Source: AAA164-E04 sp964342825
GTDB lineage: Bacteria > Verrucomicrobiota > Verrucomicrobiia > Limisphaerales > AAA164-E04
Length of the DNA stretch: 64,000 nucleotides
Direction of reading: 5' to 3'
NCBI GenBank assembly: GCA_964342825.1
Contig: CAYFHO010000002.1
Location: 124,001 to 188,000 of the forward strand
The translations under genes and the position numbers were made by a program. Position 1 is the first letter of the stretch. Each line of letters starts with the position of its first letter. This document shows, one piece after another, positions 49,670 through 60,800 of this stretch. The notes below the pieces were generated by a model. It was not told the origin of the DNA, searched no databases, and saw nothing but the letters and a program-made list of their open reading frames with translations.

Positions 49670-52423
49670 ATGAAGGACATCAAGGAAACAGATTCTACGG
49701 CGGCATGTCCATTGAATCTAAATCCTAAACTCAATTTATTGTTGTTTGCCCTGTGCCTTGCCTTTTCGGTAAATCCCTCCTTGCACTCTCAGGTAGTTAG
49801 TATTCCTGACATTGGGTTGGAAAAAACCATCCGTGTCGCTCTGGATAAGCCTACCGGGGATATAACCCGCCGAGAAATGGAAAGTTTGACCGAACTTGAC
49901 GCAAGTTCAGCTACCAGGGGAGTATCTACTCCTTCCATTCGAAATTTGAAAGGCCTCGAGACAGCCGTTAATTTAAAATCTCTGAACCTAAGTAACCCCA
50001 TCCGCTTTTCGGTACAACCCAACATACAAATATCTGACTGGAGTCCACTGTTGGATTTACTTGCTTTGGAGGTTCTGGATCTTTCGCACAACGAGCTAAC
50101 AGAGTTTGTGTTGCCGGACGGACTTCATCATCTGAAAGAACTCAACCTTGGTAGTAATGCGTTAAAACAGTTTTCCCTTCCGCGAGGAATGCATGGATTA
50201 AGGAAACTGAATATGGCGGATAATCGCATGATCACTTTCTCATTTAGATCTGATCTGGGTCAATTGTCCGAACTCAACCTTTCTCACTGTCGATTGACGG
50301 ATTTATCCACTCTTGCGCATTTGATTGGCTTGGAAAAATTAACCCTTGCTGGCAATCGGTGCTCAGACTTGAGCTTTTTAAGGGGCATGAGAAAATTAAC
50401 CGAGCTGAATCTTAACAATTGCGGACTAAAGCACTTCCAGTTTCCTGAAGGTTTGGTCAGTTTGAGAAAATTGAATCTCGCGGACAATCAATTATCAGAC
50501 TTGGTATTGCCCTCAGACTTGAAAAATTTAACCGAACTCAATCTTGCTCAAAATATTTTTAACCAACTACTATTGCCTCAAGGTCTGGGCAATTTGAATG
50601 ATTTGAACCTCTCACGCAATGGCTTAACATTCTTAACACTCTCGGAGCCATTACCCAAGTTGATCAAACTGGATTTAGGATACAACCATTTGATCGATTT
50701 TTCGTTTCTGGGACGTACTCAAAATTTGATCACATTGATCCTGGAGTCCAACGCACTGACCCAAGTTTATTTTCCGACAAATTTACCGCAATTGTCATCT
50801 TTGAATATGCGTCACAATCCATTCTTGAAACTTTCGTTTCTAGAACAGGTAACCAGTCTGAACGATTTAAAAATAAGCACTCTGCACCTGGATGAAGTCG
50901 CGTCTTTACAAAAAATAGCAAACCTGGTCTCGCTGGAATTGAATGATCCACCCTCAGGAGAGCTGTCCTTTTTAAAGGATCTGCAGAAGTTGGAAAACCT
51001 TGCCCTTGGAAATGTCCCGGATGATATTCTTAATTTACCAGAAGGATTGAACAGTCTGAAGACTCTTCATCTAAATGGAATCCAATCAACCGAGCTTTCA
51101 ATATTAACAAAACAAAGCAATCTGTCGGAGTTGAACATCTCATGGAGCGATTTGACCCACCTTACTTTATCGGAAGGCTTGAACAAATTATCAAAGTTGG
51201 ATCTGTCCAGGAACCAGCTTTCACAGTTCGTAGTGCCCATTGGATTAAATAATTTGACGGTCCTAAAACTGGATCACAATGAATTAGGTGAATTTATTTT
51301 GCCTCCTGATTTGATCCATTTGAAAGAATTGGACCTCTCGGCAAACCAACTAACTTCTCTTTCCATTCCTGCGACGCTAAGTCAACTGGAACAACTCCAT
51401 TTGATTAGCAATCAACTGACAGAACTCAACTTACCTTCGGAAATGCCTAACCTGAAAGTTCTGAATCTTTGGATTAATGAACTCAAGGACCTTCGAATAC
51501 CTGAAGGAATGAGGCAGTTAACTCGCTTGCATCTTGGTAACAATAAATTTGAAAACATTCATTTCCCAGAAGTCTTGCATGCATTGGAGGATCTTTCTAT
51601 GGGCAACAATCGACTGGATCACTTGAGTTTGCCACAAGGTTTGACGAAATTAAATCGACTGGATCTTTGTAACAATCGTTTCAAGAATTTATCCTTACGA
51701 CAAGATTTGAATCATCTGACCCTACTCAATCTTTCAGGAAACCAGTTGACCACCTTGTCGTTACCTGATGGCCTTGTCAGGCTCCAAACCTTATGGCTTC
51801 AAAATAACATGATGACCGACTTCTCCTTTCTGAAAGGTTTAAAAAATTTGAATGTTCTCCACCTTGGGCAAAATCAGCTGCAAAACTTAGATTTCCCAGA
51901 AACTCTTGCCAATATTCATTCGTTAAACCTGGAGGACAATGAACTGAAGGATCTTTCATTTCTGGAAAAAGTCCCGAACCTGACTTGGCTACGACTGAGA
52001 AACAATCAAATGGAGACGCTGGATTTACCTCCTGCCTCCAACCAATTGCAGCTACTGGATATGCGTGACAACAGCCTTCGAACAGCACGTATCCCATATA
52101 GTATGCATGGAATCAAATCCCTAACCTTATCTGGCAATCCTTTGGAATTTGTGGAAATACCTTTCGGCTTGGAAAGGGAAAACATAAATATTTCTGGTGT
52201 AACAGAAATTTCGTATTATTACCCTGATACATACCAGCCAATTTCCTCTGTTTACGAAAACGGGAATCTTCAACTCAGATGGCAACAGGGCATACTCCAA
52301 ACATCGAATGGCTTTGACCAAAAATGGGCTCGCCTTCACGATGCCACAAGCCCCTATACAGTTAATCCAACCCAACCAATTCAATTTTTCCGCGCCATAC
52401 CTGACTACGAAACCGAGCCATGA
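49670..52423 (+). CDS. secreted leucine-rich-repeat protein
   Basis: About 917 residues from the ATG at 49670; a TTG at 49625 would add a Cys-rich stretch. A hydrophobic segment at about 22-40 acts as signal. About 35 LRR units of about 22-23 residues follow, with consensus L-x-x-L-x-x-L-D/N-L-S-x-N-x-L/F-x-x-L-x-L-P/F-x-x-L; many have G-L-x-x-L. The last about 60 residues form a separate tail (LQLRWQQGILQTSNGFDQKW, ATSPYTVNPTQPIQFFR), a type I recall from other Verrucomicrobiota secreted proteins; its role is unknown. It lies 220 bp after the FliT-like gene and has its own upstream region. Possible adhesin or binding protein. Confidence 0.85.
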   Translation: MKDIKETDSTAACPLNLNPKLNLLLFALCLAFSVNPSLHSQVVSIPDIGLEKTIRVALDKPTGDITRREMESLTELDASSATRGVSTPSIRNLKGLETAVNLKSLNLSNPIRFSVQPNIQISDWSPLLDLLALEVLDLSHNELTEFVLPDGLHHLKELNLGSNALKQFSLPRGMHGLRKLNMADNRMITFSFRSDLGQLSELNLSHCRLTDLSTLAHLIGLEKLTLAGNRCSDLSFLRGMRKLTELNLNNCGLKHFQFPEGLVSLRKLNLADNQLSDLVLPSDLKNLTELNLAQNIFNQLLLPQGLGNLNDLNLSRNGLTFLTLSEPLPKLIKLDLGYNHLIDFSFLGRTQNLITLILESNALTQVYFPTNLPQLSSLNMRHNPFLKLSFLEQVTSLNDLKISTLHLDEVASLQKIANLVSLELNDPPSGELSFLKDLQKLENLALGNVPDDILNLPEGLNSLKTLHLNGIQSTELSILTKQSNLSELNISWSDLTHLTLSEGLNKLSKLDLSRNQLSQFVVPIGLNNLTVLKLDHNELGEFILPPDLIHLKELDLSANQLTSLSIPATLSQLEQLHLISNQLTELNLPSEMPNLKVLNLWINELKDLRIPEGMRQLTRLHLGNNKFENIHFPEVLHALEDLSMGNNRLDHLSLPQGLTKLNRLDLCNNRFKNLSLRQDLNHLTLLNLSGNQLTTLSLPDGLVRLQTLWLQNNMMTDFSFLKGLKNLNVLHLGQNQLQNLDFPETLANIHSLNLEDNELKDLSFLEKVPNLTWLRLRNNQMETLDLPPASNQLQLLDMRDNSLRTARIPYSMHGIKSLTLSGNPLEFVEIPFGLERENINISGVTEISYYYPDTYQPISSVYENGNLQLRWQQGILQTSNGFDQKWARLHDATSPYTVNPTQPIQFFRAIPDYETEP

Positions 52424-52788
52424 CCGCTTGGTGAATTAAAAGACCAAACCGTGCCAAAATCCAAGGCATGTCCCAGTTTGAAAAAGCCTTTTTTGAAGTG
52501 ATTGATATAAACGAGAATGGATTGTTGGCGAAAGAGATTGAAAAATTCAATCCGCGGGTAGAGACTTTCACCGCTCCGAACACGTGTTTCTTTAATCAGA
52601 GTGAAGCTCCACAAAAAATACAACTGGGGCATTTGGTAAAATTTGAGGCATAGCCCCAGAATGACGTACTACCTACCTTTATCTTTTCAACATCTGGGAA
52701 AACGGTAAAGCAAACAAAATCTTCACCTATCTCGTGCAATAATAATAAAGGATGCAACATTTTGGCATTCGCATGGGTAAGCTCTCTC
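52424..52788 (+). other. intergenic region between LRR and propeller genes
   Basis: About 365 bp, AT-rich. It contains a plus-strand frame at 52468-52653 (61 codons) with an acidic DxNxNG-like loop but an incomplete EF-hand pattern and no good ribosome binding site; I do not call it a gene. Confidence 0.35.
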
Positions 52789-53757
52789 ATGATTTTATTC
52801 AAGATTACACTCTCCATTCGCAGGACTTTTCTGTTTTTAATCATTTCCACCATTCTTGCTTCACTTCCAGCTGTCCAAAGCCACCCTGGAGATGGCATCG
52901 ACCAAGACTCAGAGGGAAATATCTATATTACGGATGTCTATCGTAAAGCTGTATGGAAAATAGATTCAAATCGACGTGTGACCAAATTATTGAGTGATCA
53001 CTGGTCGCATGGATTATGTGTTGATACGTTGAATAGGATTTGGGTGGAGGTCGAGGTGAATAACTCACACTATTCAATTGTTCGAATAGAAACAGACCAA
53101 AGCGTGACTCCGGTGGTCGGCCCCATCAGAAGGGGGCAAGATTTGTATGGGGTTACTATCTTGGCAGATGCACAAGATAATCTTTATTTTCCACATTCAT
53201 ACCCTGCAAATTTATTTGGAATAGGTATTCGCAAAAGAACTTCAGAAGGAATTGTCTCCCTCATTGCCGGAGGAACTAAACGTGGTCATCGCAATGGTGT
53301 GGGACCTGATGCACTGTTTACAGGAGTCCAGTCCATGAGATTTGGCCCAGATAATTGGATTTATTTGGTAGATCAAAATACAATTAGAAAAGTTTCATTG
53401 GATGGGCAGGTAAAAACACTTTACCAAGGAATTACTGATCCACATCCAAAAAATCAGCCATTTGATAATGGCAATCCAACGGTAAGCAACCGGATTTATG
53501 GATTAGACATTGAACCCGGTACAGAAAACGTTGTGGTTGCTTATCATGGTAACAGGTCCGTGTTGCGGTTCAGCGAGACAGGACGCCAAGTGATATATCA
53601 ATCCAATAAGCCTTGGTCACCTGTGGGAGTACTCATTTCGGGAAATGGCATCTTGATTAAAGAAACGGGTCTTGAACCAGGCAGCAATCAGACGGGGCCC
53701 CGAGTCATTCGGCATTCATCAAATGGAGCCATCGAAAAGATTGTGACAATTGAGTAA
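52789..53757 (+). CDS. secreted NHL/SMP-30-like beta-propeller protein
   Basis: About 322 residues from the ATG at 52789, giving a signal peptide (hydrophobic segment, then AVQS-HPGDG). The body shows repeated blades of the NHL/6-blade type: GIDQDSEGNIYITDVYRKAVWKID, GVTILADAQDNLYFPHSY, SMRFGPDNWIYLVDQNTIRKVSLDG and GLDIEPGTENVVVAYHGNRSVLRFSE. Such propellers bind carbohydrates or act as hydrolases; no catalytic residues can be fixed here. It is convergent with the Sel1-repeat lipoprotein gene. Confidence 0.7.
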   Translation: MILFKITLSIRRTFLFLIISTILASLPAVQSHPGDGIDQDSEGNIYITDVYRKAVWKIDSNRRVTKLLSDHWSHGLCVDTLNRIWVEVEVNNSHYSIVRIETDQSVTPVVGPIRRGQDLYGVTILADAQDNLYFPHSYPANLFGIGIRKRTSEGIVSLIAGGTKRGHRNGVGPDALFTGVQSMRFGPDNWIYLVDQNTIRKVSLDGQVKTLYQGITDPHPKNQPFDNGNPTVSNRIYGLDIEPGTENVVVAYHGNRSVLRFSETGRQVIYQSNKPWSPVGVLISGNGILIKETGLEPGSNQTGPRVIRHSSNGAIEKIVTIE

Positions 53758-53891
53758 CTACCCTACGTTGCGCAATCTTTGATATAACCTGAATCAAACA
53801 AACCGGTAGTTTGTATGGCGAAGGAGTTTGATCAATTCAATACACAGGCTTGAGGTTTACAAGTTGAACCCATGTGTGAATGCCAGACATT

Positions 53892-54803
53892 TCAAGAGGA
53901 CAGATCCAAGTCTTTCAGATTGTATGAAACTTGTTCCGAAAGTTGGCGATAAACAGATTCAGCAACGGCTTTTTCTGCAGGCGATAGGAGGGATTGAAGC
54001 CGTTGGTAGGGCATTTTCATATTTTCAGTGGAAGCCGATTCTGCTGCCAGTTTGGCCCAGGCATAACCCATCGTTTTATCTATTCGTGGATTCCCCTTTA
54101 TCCCCAATAAAAGTGCCAGCCGAGCTTGGGAAGCAACATCTCCACGAACAGCGGCATCCTCATACCATCGCACGGCCTCATCAGCATCGGCAATAACTCC
54201 TTCAACGCCTTTCTCATAGATTAGCCCCAAAAGATATTGAGCATCCCGGTCACCGTATAAAAATTGTTCCTTTCGGTGAGAGAGAATATTCTTCTGGAAA
54301 TGGGATTTTGAAGTTTCGCAGACTTTCCCATACGTCGCTGCACGTCGATACCAGTACAAAGCCTCGGTCATGTCCGGGTCGATCCCTTGGCCTTTCTCAT
54401 ACATAAAACCCACCCCAGTCTGAGCTTCTGGAAGACCTTGACGAGCCGCGCTGGACATCATTTGAAAGGCTTTCCCAAGATCTGGCTCAACCCATTGACC
54501 TGTTTGATGCATCAATGCCAAATTAAATTGAGCTTTTGGATTTCCCTGTTTTGCTGATTTATGTATCCACTCCACTCCCTTTTCCGGATCCTTGGAGACT
54601 CCGTGCCCATTGATGAGGTCAAAGCCCCATTGATTTTGAGCTGCAGGATCACCTGAATGAGCAAGTTCCTTTAGCGATTTAGCCAGGATTCTCTTAGAAG
54701 TCGTTTTGTCGCGACCACATCCACCCGCAAAACAAAAAATCAAAAACAAACATAAAACCTTTGCTTTGAAGTGCTCAAAATTAAAATTCCACTTCATCTT
54801 CAT
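53892..54803 (-). CDS. Sel1-repeat lipoprotein
   Basis: About 303 residues from the ATG ending at 54803, which overlaps the stop of the giant glycosyltransferase gene (ATGA), so the two are translationally coupled. A lipobox (CFAGGC) near residue 29 anchors it to a membrane. Five or six Sel1-like repeats of about 36 residues follow: AAQNQWGFDLINGHGVSKDPEKGVEWIHKSA, KAQFNLALMHQTGQW, EAQTGVGFMYEKGQGIDPD, DAQYLLGLIYEKG and SQARLALLLGIKG. SLR proteins usually serve as scaffolds between partner proteins; coupling to the glycosyltransferase suggests it organises that system at the membrane. Confidence 0.85.
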   Translation of the reverse strand: MKMKWNFNFEHFKAKVLCLFLIFCFAGGCGRDKTTSKRILAKSLKELAHSGDPAAQNQWGFDLINGHGVSKDPEKGVEWIHKSAKQGNPKAQFNLALMHQTGQWVEPDLGKAFQMMSSAARQGLPEAQTGVGFMYEKGQGIDPDMTEALYWYRRAATYGKVCETSKSHFQKNILSHRKEQFLYGDRDAQYLLGLIYEKGVEGVIADADEAVRWYEDAAVRGDVASQARLALLLGIKGNPRIDKTMGYAWAKLAAESASTENMKMPYQRLQSLLSPAEKAVAESVYRQLSEQVSYNLKDLDLSS

Positions 54804-57800
54804 GTCCTTTGGATCACACAAGATTCTTCAGAGGATTGCACCGCTTTCAAAATGAGGTCATGCGCAGAAGGCAACACCTTCTTGAGAATAGCAAAGGATT
54901 CATTGACTTGATGTATGGCTCCAGCATCCTGCAACTCAATCAACTGGCGATACAGCTTAACAAAAGCCATACTATATGGACGCTCATTCTGTTTGACTGC
55001 AATCGATGGTTCTCTTCCTGCCACGATATCAGTCATTACCAGGAGTGCAGCTTGACGCACATTCCCAGGCTCTGAAAGGAATTCAGATTTAAAATTCAAG
55101 GCCTGGGTCCACTTGCGATTGACAATCAGAGCTTCGAGGTGAGTAAAAAGAATTTCAGGTTGAGATCCAAAGAACTTGACTGCCTCCGTGGTCCAATCAA
55201 GAGCAAATTCCTCCAAACCAGATTCACCCAGAGCGATTTCCGCTCCAAGCATCCAGAACTTCATTTCACTTGCACCACTTTTAATGTACCGATGAAGCAC
55301 TTGCAGAGCTTCGACAGAATGATCAATCTGACTTAAAAAGCGGGCGTAATCGGTGATAATGTTCACATTCTCTGGAGATTTTTCGAGAGCCAGGCCAAAA
55401 CAATTGTTTGCGGCATGGACATCTTTTCGATGCGCATGAATCTTTGCCATAAAAACATAGGGAACTCCCGAGTGAACATCGGCCATAACAGGAGTCAATA
55501 CAGCGTCATCCTTTGCATCAATACATGCATTGAATGATCCTAATGCTTCATCCAGCAAACCTTGCTGGGCTTGAGCCATTCCAAGGAAAAAGTGAAAGGA
55601 TGAAGTCTTAATATGGTCACTGACAGCAGGACGCGTAGCTATTTCAATTAATCGATCATTCTTTTTTTCCTCGACTAATAACTGCGCAAACTGATGGACA
55701 AGCGCCTCACGAAACTCGGGAACAACGTCTTCTTCAGGCATATTTTCCATGCAAGCAAATGCCTTCTCATATTGATCCAAAGCCTGCGAAGAAAACTCGG
55801 ATCGGCGCAGCTCCAGGCCATAATTCATTAGCAAATTGGGTTCATTCGGCATTTCCACGATTGCCCGTTCCAATAATTTTAAGTTACGGACATTCTTATT
55901 TTTCCCATCCACCTGCTCCTGAGTGTACCCGTAATGATGAATCAATGTTTTGCCGAGACGACAATCCATGTTCCACTTTCGTCGAAGAACTTCCATGCTA
56001 CTGAAAATTTGCTCATGAACACGTCCAACAAAAAACAGGCCTGGAGCGTTTCGAACAAGGCGTGGAACATAACTGTTTCCCACCTCATCCGTTCCATGAT
56101 TTAAGATAGGCAATCGATAAGCCATGACACTTTGAGATTTCACCTCTTTGGAAAGTGTCTCGATCACGTCGGGACTCAATTGTTCGTCAGCGTCCAGAAT
56201 GAGCAGCCAATCACCAGTCGCATGCTCCAGAGATTGATTTCGTGCCTCACTGAAATGATCATTCCAGGAACTGTCCACAACCTTGGCCCCAAAGGAAGAT
56301 GCGACTTCTCTGGTTGCATCATCGGAACCAGTATCCAGGACAATCACTTCGTGAGCGATCTTTGAAACACTTTCGATACATTTCCCGATCTGATTTTCTT
56401 CATTTCGGGCAATCATGCATACGGATATCCGAGGCTCGGTAACCATGGATGGAACTTCGCCCAATTTGCATTTCGGTTTGCCTCGTCCTGTTAATTTAGC
56501 GAGCTTCTTTTTAAATCGTCTGGCTTCCTCCCAATCAGGGGTCATTTTTTTCAAAATCCCGGCACATTGTTTGGCCTTGGAAAAATGACGAGTCGAAGCG
56601 GCCACTTTCCCTAACAACAAATAAGCTTCTGGATGAAAGGGGCGCAGCTTGATGGCCTGTATGCAAATCATCCAGGCTTCTTGCCATTGACCTGATCTGT
56701 ATGCCTGTGCTGCAGAGCGAATATCACCAAGGAGAGCACAGGGTGGAAGCTTAATTTCTTCAACAATTTCACTCGTAGTTTCCTGGTCACCCATGGGTGT
56801 TTTTTCTGAAATCATCTCAGAAGAATGATTCGATCTGCAAATATCATGCAGGCGTTGTTGAATGCGTTGAGAAGCTTTATCCCAAGTCCAGTTAGCGTGC
56901 ACATATTCAGAAGCGCGCTTACCCTTGAGTCTGCGTTCTTCGCTATCGCGATAACAGGATCGCATTTGATGCATCAGGTCTTCCATGGACGGTTCCAGCC
57001 ACCAAGCTTCCTTTGCCACGCGGATTTTTCCAACGGTTTCTCCAATGATCTGACGCTCAGCGGAGACCGGATAAACGCAATCATCAGGTGTGAAATCGTC
57101 ACAAGCTCCTCCGCGGGTCACAATAACAGCAAGTCCACAGGCCATCGCCTCAAGCACAGGCAAACCGAATCCTTCCCCACGATAAGGGTGCAGAAGACAA
57201 TCTGAAGCGCGATATAGCGCAGGCATGGATTCCTCATCCATCTCTTCGTTCATGTAGAGAATCTCAGGAGCTTCTGGATGATTTTGGAGGCTTTTAATTT
57301 GTTCTTCCATCGTCTGACCTGCATAGACGTGACCTCCACCAAAGTCTTTGATCACCAGACAAACATCATCATTTGGGCCGAACAAGGAACAAAATGATTT
57401 TAACAATAAATCAGCTCCCTTTCGTGGCAATGTTCCACCGACAAACAGGAACTTGAATGATTTCTGCGTGGGCAGAGAAAGTGGTTTAACGTCGGGATGA
57501 AAGCGGGAGGGATCGAATCCCAGTGGCATGGTCTTGACTTTGGATTCTGGAATACCGGACTCCACATAAACCGCACGCACATGTTCGGTATAGGCCCAAA
57601 ATTCGTCAACCAAATGACTGTGATCCACCCACTCCCGCGGAAGACTTCCGTATTCCCAAGGCTGCACAACGACAAGCTTGCCTAGTGCCGGTCGCGAAAA
57701 ATCGGGCGGCCACTGGTGGCGGACCACCACATCAACCTCTTCCTCAGAATGATGAATATTGGTGTTGGCACGTGGGCTGGCATTGGTCAACTCGCAATTC

Positions 57801-60800
57801 GAAACGGTCTCCAATTCCACTTGTTTCGAACGAATCAAAGGTTGAGTCAGGCAACGATTGACGTGTGCCAAACTACCAGCACCTGAAAATGGGCCTTCCC
57901 AACAAACTTTCAATGAATGAGCACCTGACGTTTTTGAGTTATCGATTGAGGCTGATTGATCTTCTTTCGAAACTGCGCAAGTTGCCGAACTGCCCTTACG
58001 ATGCAGCAAAGTCTCGAGTTTATCTTTTAACACTCGGGTTACTTTTTGACGTCCAAAATGGACACGAACATGTTCTCTGGCGGCTTCCCCCTTATCTCGT
58101 GCTTCCTTACGATTTTCAAACACATGACGCATCAATTGGCGAAGGTGAGACACTGATGGTTCTGCCCATTGATGCCCCTGGTAAAATTCAAATCCTGCAT
58201 CAATCGCTGAGATTTCCTTGAGCGTGTAATCCAGCAGGTAAGCATTGGAATCATTCATAAATTCCGTAGTACCGCTCCAGTTGGTTGCAATCACCGGCAA
58301 CCCCATCATCATGGCTTCGTGTTGCGGTCTCCCCCACCCTTCACCTCGGCTGGGAGCCACCAGACATTGAGAGGATAGATACATGGAAGGTAGCTGTTGC
58401 CACGGTAAGGCATCGGGAAGGATCTCTATTCTTGGAAGCGATTCCGCATCCACTCCAAGTTTTTGAGCCATTTGCACTATGTGGGATTGTATGGCCTCGG
58501 CACTACCTTGCTTGGGATGATTGCAAAGGGAAGCCCGAAGTGTCAGCACAACATCGTCTGACGCGGTGAATTCCCTCAAGTAGGCATTCAATAAAACATC
58601 CCACCCTTTACGCAAAATCCACTCAAAGACACTTAAAAACCTGAATCCGGTTTCTGATGGCATTGTTAATTTTTCATGCCTGGAGGGATCAAACCAGTTT
58701 TCGTCCACAGCACCGGGAACAATGCTTAGTTTTTTGTCATCGACTCCACTTCGAATAAATGATTCGCGATTGAAGTTTGAAGGAACCCAAATCTGATCCA
58801 TTTTACTGATGAATGGCAGCCATGATTCAGGAACACGGTCAGTTTCAAACATGGTCCTTCCGACATGATGACGAAAATTAGGAAGCCGCTCAAAACAAGG
58901 TGCAGGTCCATGACAAACCGAAACCAAGCCCGATTGCTCACCTTCGGAAGGTATCATTTTCTGTAAGGCTGATTTTTCATCGATACCCAGTCCAGCCACA
59001 AAATCTTCCGAAACAACAGTGCTGTTGTGATGTATCCTCATCGGCAGTTGCCCCGACAAAGGCACCACAAACTGCATGGCTTCACTTCCATAACCGCTGG
59101 GATTGAAAAATGGAGCGCGCCAATGTATCTGATCAGGAGGATCATTGTCGATTGATGGATTTTCCTGTGATTGCGAAGAAGGTAACTCAGAAGGTATTAA
59201 AGTTATCCCTTTCAACTCTTCATTAACCTCAGGACTTTTTGAGGACTGAGGTTCAGATGCTGCATTCCAATGAGTAGAGATTGCAACCAATGCTTCCAGA
59301 TTCTGATGGTTCCAATAGTTGGAAAGCTGAAGAAGAAATTTTCTACCTGCGTCTTGGTGTCCATGCTGAGCCAGCAACCAAAGCAAGTTTCCTGCTGCCA
59401 ACTCATTCTCAGGCATTAATTGAAGCGATTGCTGCAGGCATTGAATCGCATAAGCATGATCTCCAACATTATTATCATGCCAGGGAATTCGCATTTCATA
59501 TGCCAGTTCTGCCAAGTCAGACCAAGCTAGCGCGATGAGTTGTGAATCTGATTTATCTATTTGGTACAATTTGGAAATATCCAGGTTAGTTCGGAAATCA
59601 GAACGAACTTCTTGTTCTTCGTTGGCGGACACATCGGACTGCTGAGTTATTCCGTCCGTGTTTTGGTAGAACAGAGACAAAAGTTCAGGCACATGAAGGA
59701 CCTTCACCCCTCTCTGAGCAGCACGCATTAAGATTTCATAATCACCGACTGCCTTCCACCGAGTATCGAACATTCCCAATTCATTGAGTGTAGATTTCCT
59801 CCAAAATTGTAAGCAAGCTGTGTAACAATAAAACAAACTCAATCCAGGGTGATAGTCTGGGTACCTCACCTCTCTGATAGTATGACTAGATGGAAATTGA
59901 TCGTTGGGTTTCGTAGTCCAGACGCAATCTGCGTAAGCAAGGCCTACTTGATTCTCCTTTTCAAGCAGATCAAATAACAATTCAAAAGCATCGTCCCTAT
60001 GAGCATCATCCGTATTTGCATTGACGATGTATCTGCCCCTGGCTTCCTGAACTCCTCTGTTCCAAGCTTCATAAAGAGTTTCTCTTTGATCTGTCCGGAT
60101 ATATCGGATGTTGGAATATTGCTCTTGAAAACGCTTGACGATTTCACCTTCGTTCTCAGTAGAAGCACTATCGATCACCAGAATTTCAAGGCGATCCCCC
60201 AAGGTCTGTCTAACCAAGTTTTTGAGGCAAGCCTCCATAAATTTCTCACTGGCATATGCGGAGACTAATGCTGTGACAACGGGTTCGCAGGATTCTTCTT
60301 TATTGGAATCCTTGGTGGTTGGGGAAGGTGTTCGAGGCTGATCTTCTGGAGCCGCTTTTTCTGAAGAACCTACACCAGACTGTTCAATTCGGTTGATCTC
60401 TTCATAAGTTAATTTTTCGGATTCAGATTCACCAGCTGCATGGAAACATTGAGCCAATAATTTCAAAGTAGGAATGTGATCAGGCTCCGATTGAAGGCTC
60501 CGTGCAAGAAATTGTGCCGCATGCAAATGTTCCCCTTCCTGGATGTGCCACTGCGCCATACTTCGATGGGCAAAAGGCTCCTCGGGATTTACGTTTAATA
60601 CGTTACCTATTAACTGAAAGAATGCTTGCTTGTCTCTAATTTCCAAGGCGATATCAACTGCCTGGGAGCGAATCTTGTGCTCAGGATCCGAATGATCATC
60701 GGCCTCAAGAGCCAAGCTGATAACCCACTCATTGAGACCGAGTCTTTTCGCGTGTTGCAAGAATTGAAGTGTATGCGTAGAACCAAGTATATCTTCCGGA

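Noticed and set aside
49900..52100. Periodic nucleotide pattern that might suggest a repeat array or CRISPR
   Set aside because: It is the coding periodicity of leucine-rich repeats in one open frame. There are no identical direct repeats with unique spacers.
52468..52653. 61-codon frame with an EF-hand-like loop
   Set aside because: The twelfth loop position is not acidic, no ribosome binding site is evident, and there is no second hand.
53756..53811. AACTACC/GGTAGTT inverted repeat between the propeller and Sel1 genes as a bidirectional terminator
   Set aside because: The loop is over 40 bases and no T-run follows.
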